A DNA stretch of 64,000 bases, taken from NCBI GenBank assembly GCA_041398225.1, contig JAWKVD010000003.1, positions 248,001-312,000 of the forward strand. Direction: 5' to 3'. Position 1 is the stretch's first letter. Each line of letters starts with the position of its first letter. Below the pieces are notes generated by a model. The model made no database searches, was not told the DNA's origin, and worked only from the letters and a program-made list of their open reading frames with translations. A program made the position numbers and the translations under genes. Below, piece by piece: positions 63,730 to 64,000 of the stretch. The stretch is from JAWKVD01 sp041398225. Its GTDB lineage: Bacteria; Pseudomonadota; Alphaproteobacteria; Caulobacterales; Hyphomonadaceae.

Positions 63730-64000
63730 ATGAAGCATGTTGTGTCGAGTACCCTGTTCGCCGCGCTTGTTCTTGCAGGCGCATGCACCCAGAGCCGCGC
63801 GCCCGATCGGACCGCCGCAAGTGCGGAGCCGGCGGCGAACGAAAGTCCTCCCGTCGCGCTCATCGCGAAGGCGGCTACAGCGCCCGCAATCCGGCCGAAA
63901 CTCTCGAACGCCGTCGTCCAGAGCGTCGTGGCCGAGGCGCACGTCACCAGCCCGCTGAAGGTCGACGGCGTTGCGCCCAACGACTGGTATTTCGAAGCGG
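63730..64000 (+). CDS. Lipoprotein of unknown function, 3' end cut by window edge
   Basis: The frame runs MKHVVSSTLFAALVLAGACT to the window end without a stop; 90 residues are seen. LAGAC is a lipobox (Cys ~19). The mature part is Ala/Pro-rich and then PLKVDGVAPNDWYFEA. An in-frame ATG at 63709 (MQRSLAFMKHV) is an alternative start. No family recognised. Confidence 0.55.
   Translation, partial: MKHVVSSTLFAALVLAGACTQSRAPDRTAASAEPAANESPPVALIAKAATAPAIRPKLSNAVVQSVVAEAHVTSPLKVDGVAPNDWYFEA

Overview
The window is 64 kb of GC-rich, gene-dense chromosomal DNA from an alphaproteobacterium. Supporting signs are an RpoH-type sigma factor, a TonB-ExbB-ExbD-ExbD cluster with two lipid-exporting-side TPR paralogues, DUF4169, FxsA, SlyX, three GFA-family zinc proteins, many lipoboxes and TonB-type physiology. 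A Caulobacterales/Maricaulales/Hyphomonadaceae-like host is my inference, not something the sequence proves. No rRNA, tRNA, CRISPR array, transposase or phage structural gene was seen.

Layout. 1-11.6 kb: small metabolic and stress genes (GFA proteins, FxsA, a FAD monooxygenase, a TetR-controlled PF10118 metal-dependent hydrolase, an Old Yellow Enzyme, bacteriohemerythrin, a 3-methyladenine glycosylase). 11.8-14.6 kb: two exported peptidases (M20 and M19) in convergent orientation. 15-20.9 kb: TonB energising cluster followed by two paralogous exported repeat proteins. 20.9-31.4 kb: KimA-like permease, YheS-like ABC-F ATPase, a pterin-type pair (PTPS/QueD and a FolM-like SDR), EF-hand lipoprotein, a thermonuclease, purA and an alanine/glycine symporter. 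31.6-39.4 kb: PQQ-cytochrome c dehydrogenase, an RmlB-like protein with a ruined active site, TrmH-type methyltransferase, a TIR-domain protein, a cytochrome P450 and rpoH. 39.9-47.4 kb: DUF3445, HEAT-like, 2OG-oxygenase, several secreted unknowns, an SRAP-fold protein without its catalytic residues, and a MarR-GNAT fusion. 47.5-51.1 kb: a repeat-rich and then AT-richer zone with broken genes (cupin and slyX frameshifts, two relic ORFs). 51.1-53.9 kb: a TPP riboswitch, an uncharacterised membrane bPH-like protein and thiC in one operon. 53.9-64 kb: arsC, a heme lipoprotein operon, a double-receiver regulator, GNAT proteins, a stand-alone HAD domain, an FATP-type acyl-CoA synthetase, a Baeyer-Villiger-type monooxygenase, and an unknown with a PcfJ-like tail.

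How genes may work together. The FAD monooxygenase, PF10118 hydrolase, OYE, P450, acyl-CoA synthetase and BVMO-like enzyme suggest a lipid/sterol- or cyclic-ketone-type oxidative capacity scattered over the window. The strongest candidates for something undescribed are: (i) the membrane protein placed between a TPP riboswitch and thiC with an ATGA overlap; (ii) three proteins that keep an enzyme fold but have lost the catalytic residues (SRAP-like at 43.7 kb, RmlB-like at 33.9 kb, nuclease-like lipoprotein at 10.7 kb); (iii) the TIR protein with an unassigned C-terminal domain. All product calls are from reading the translated sequence and recalled family motifs; no database search was run.
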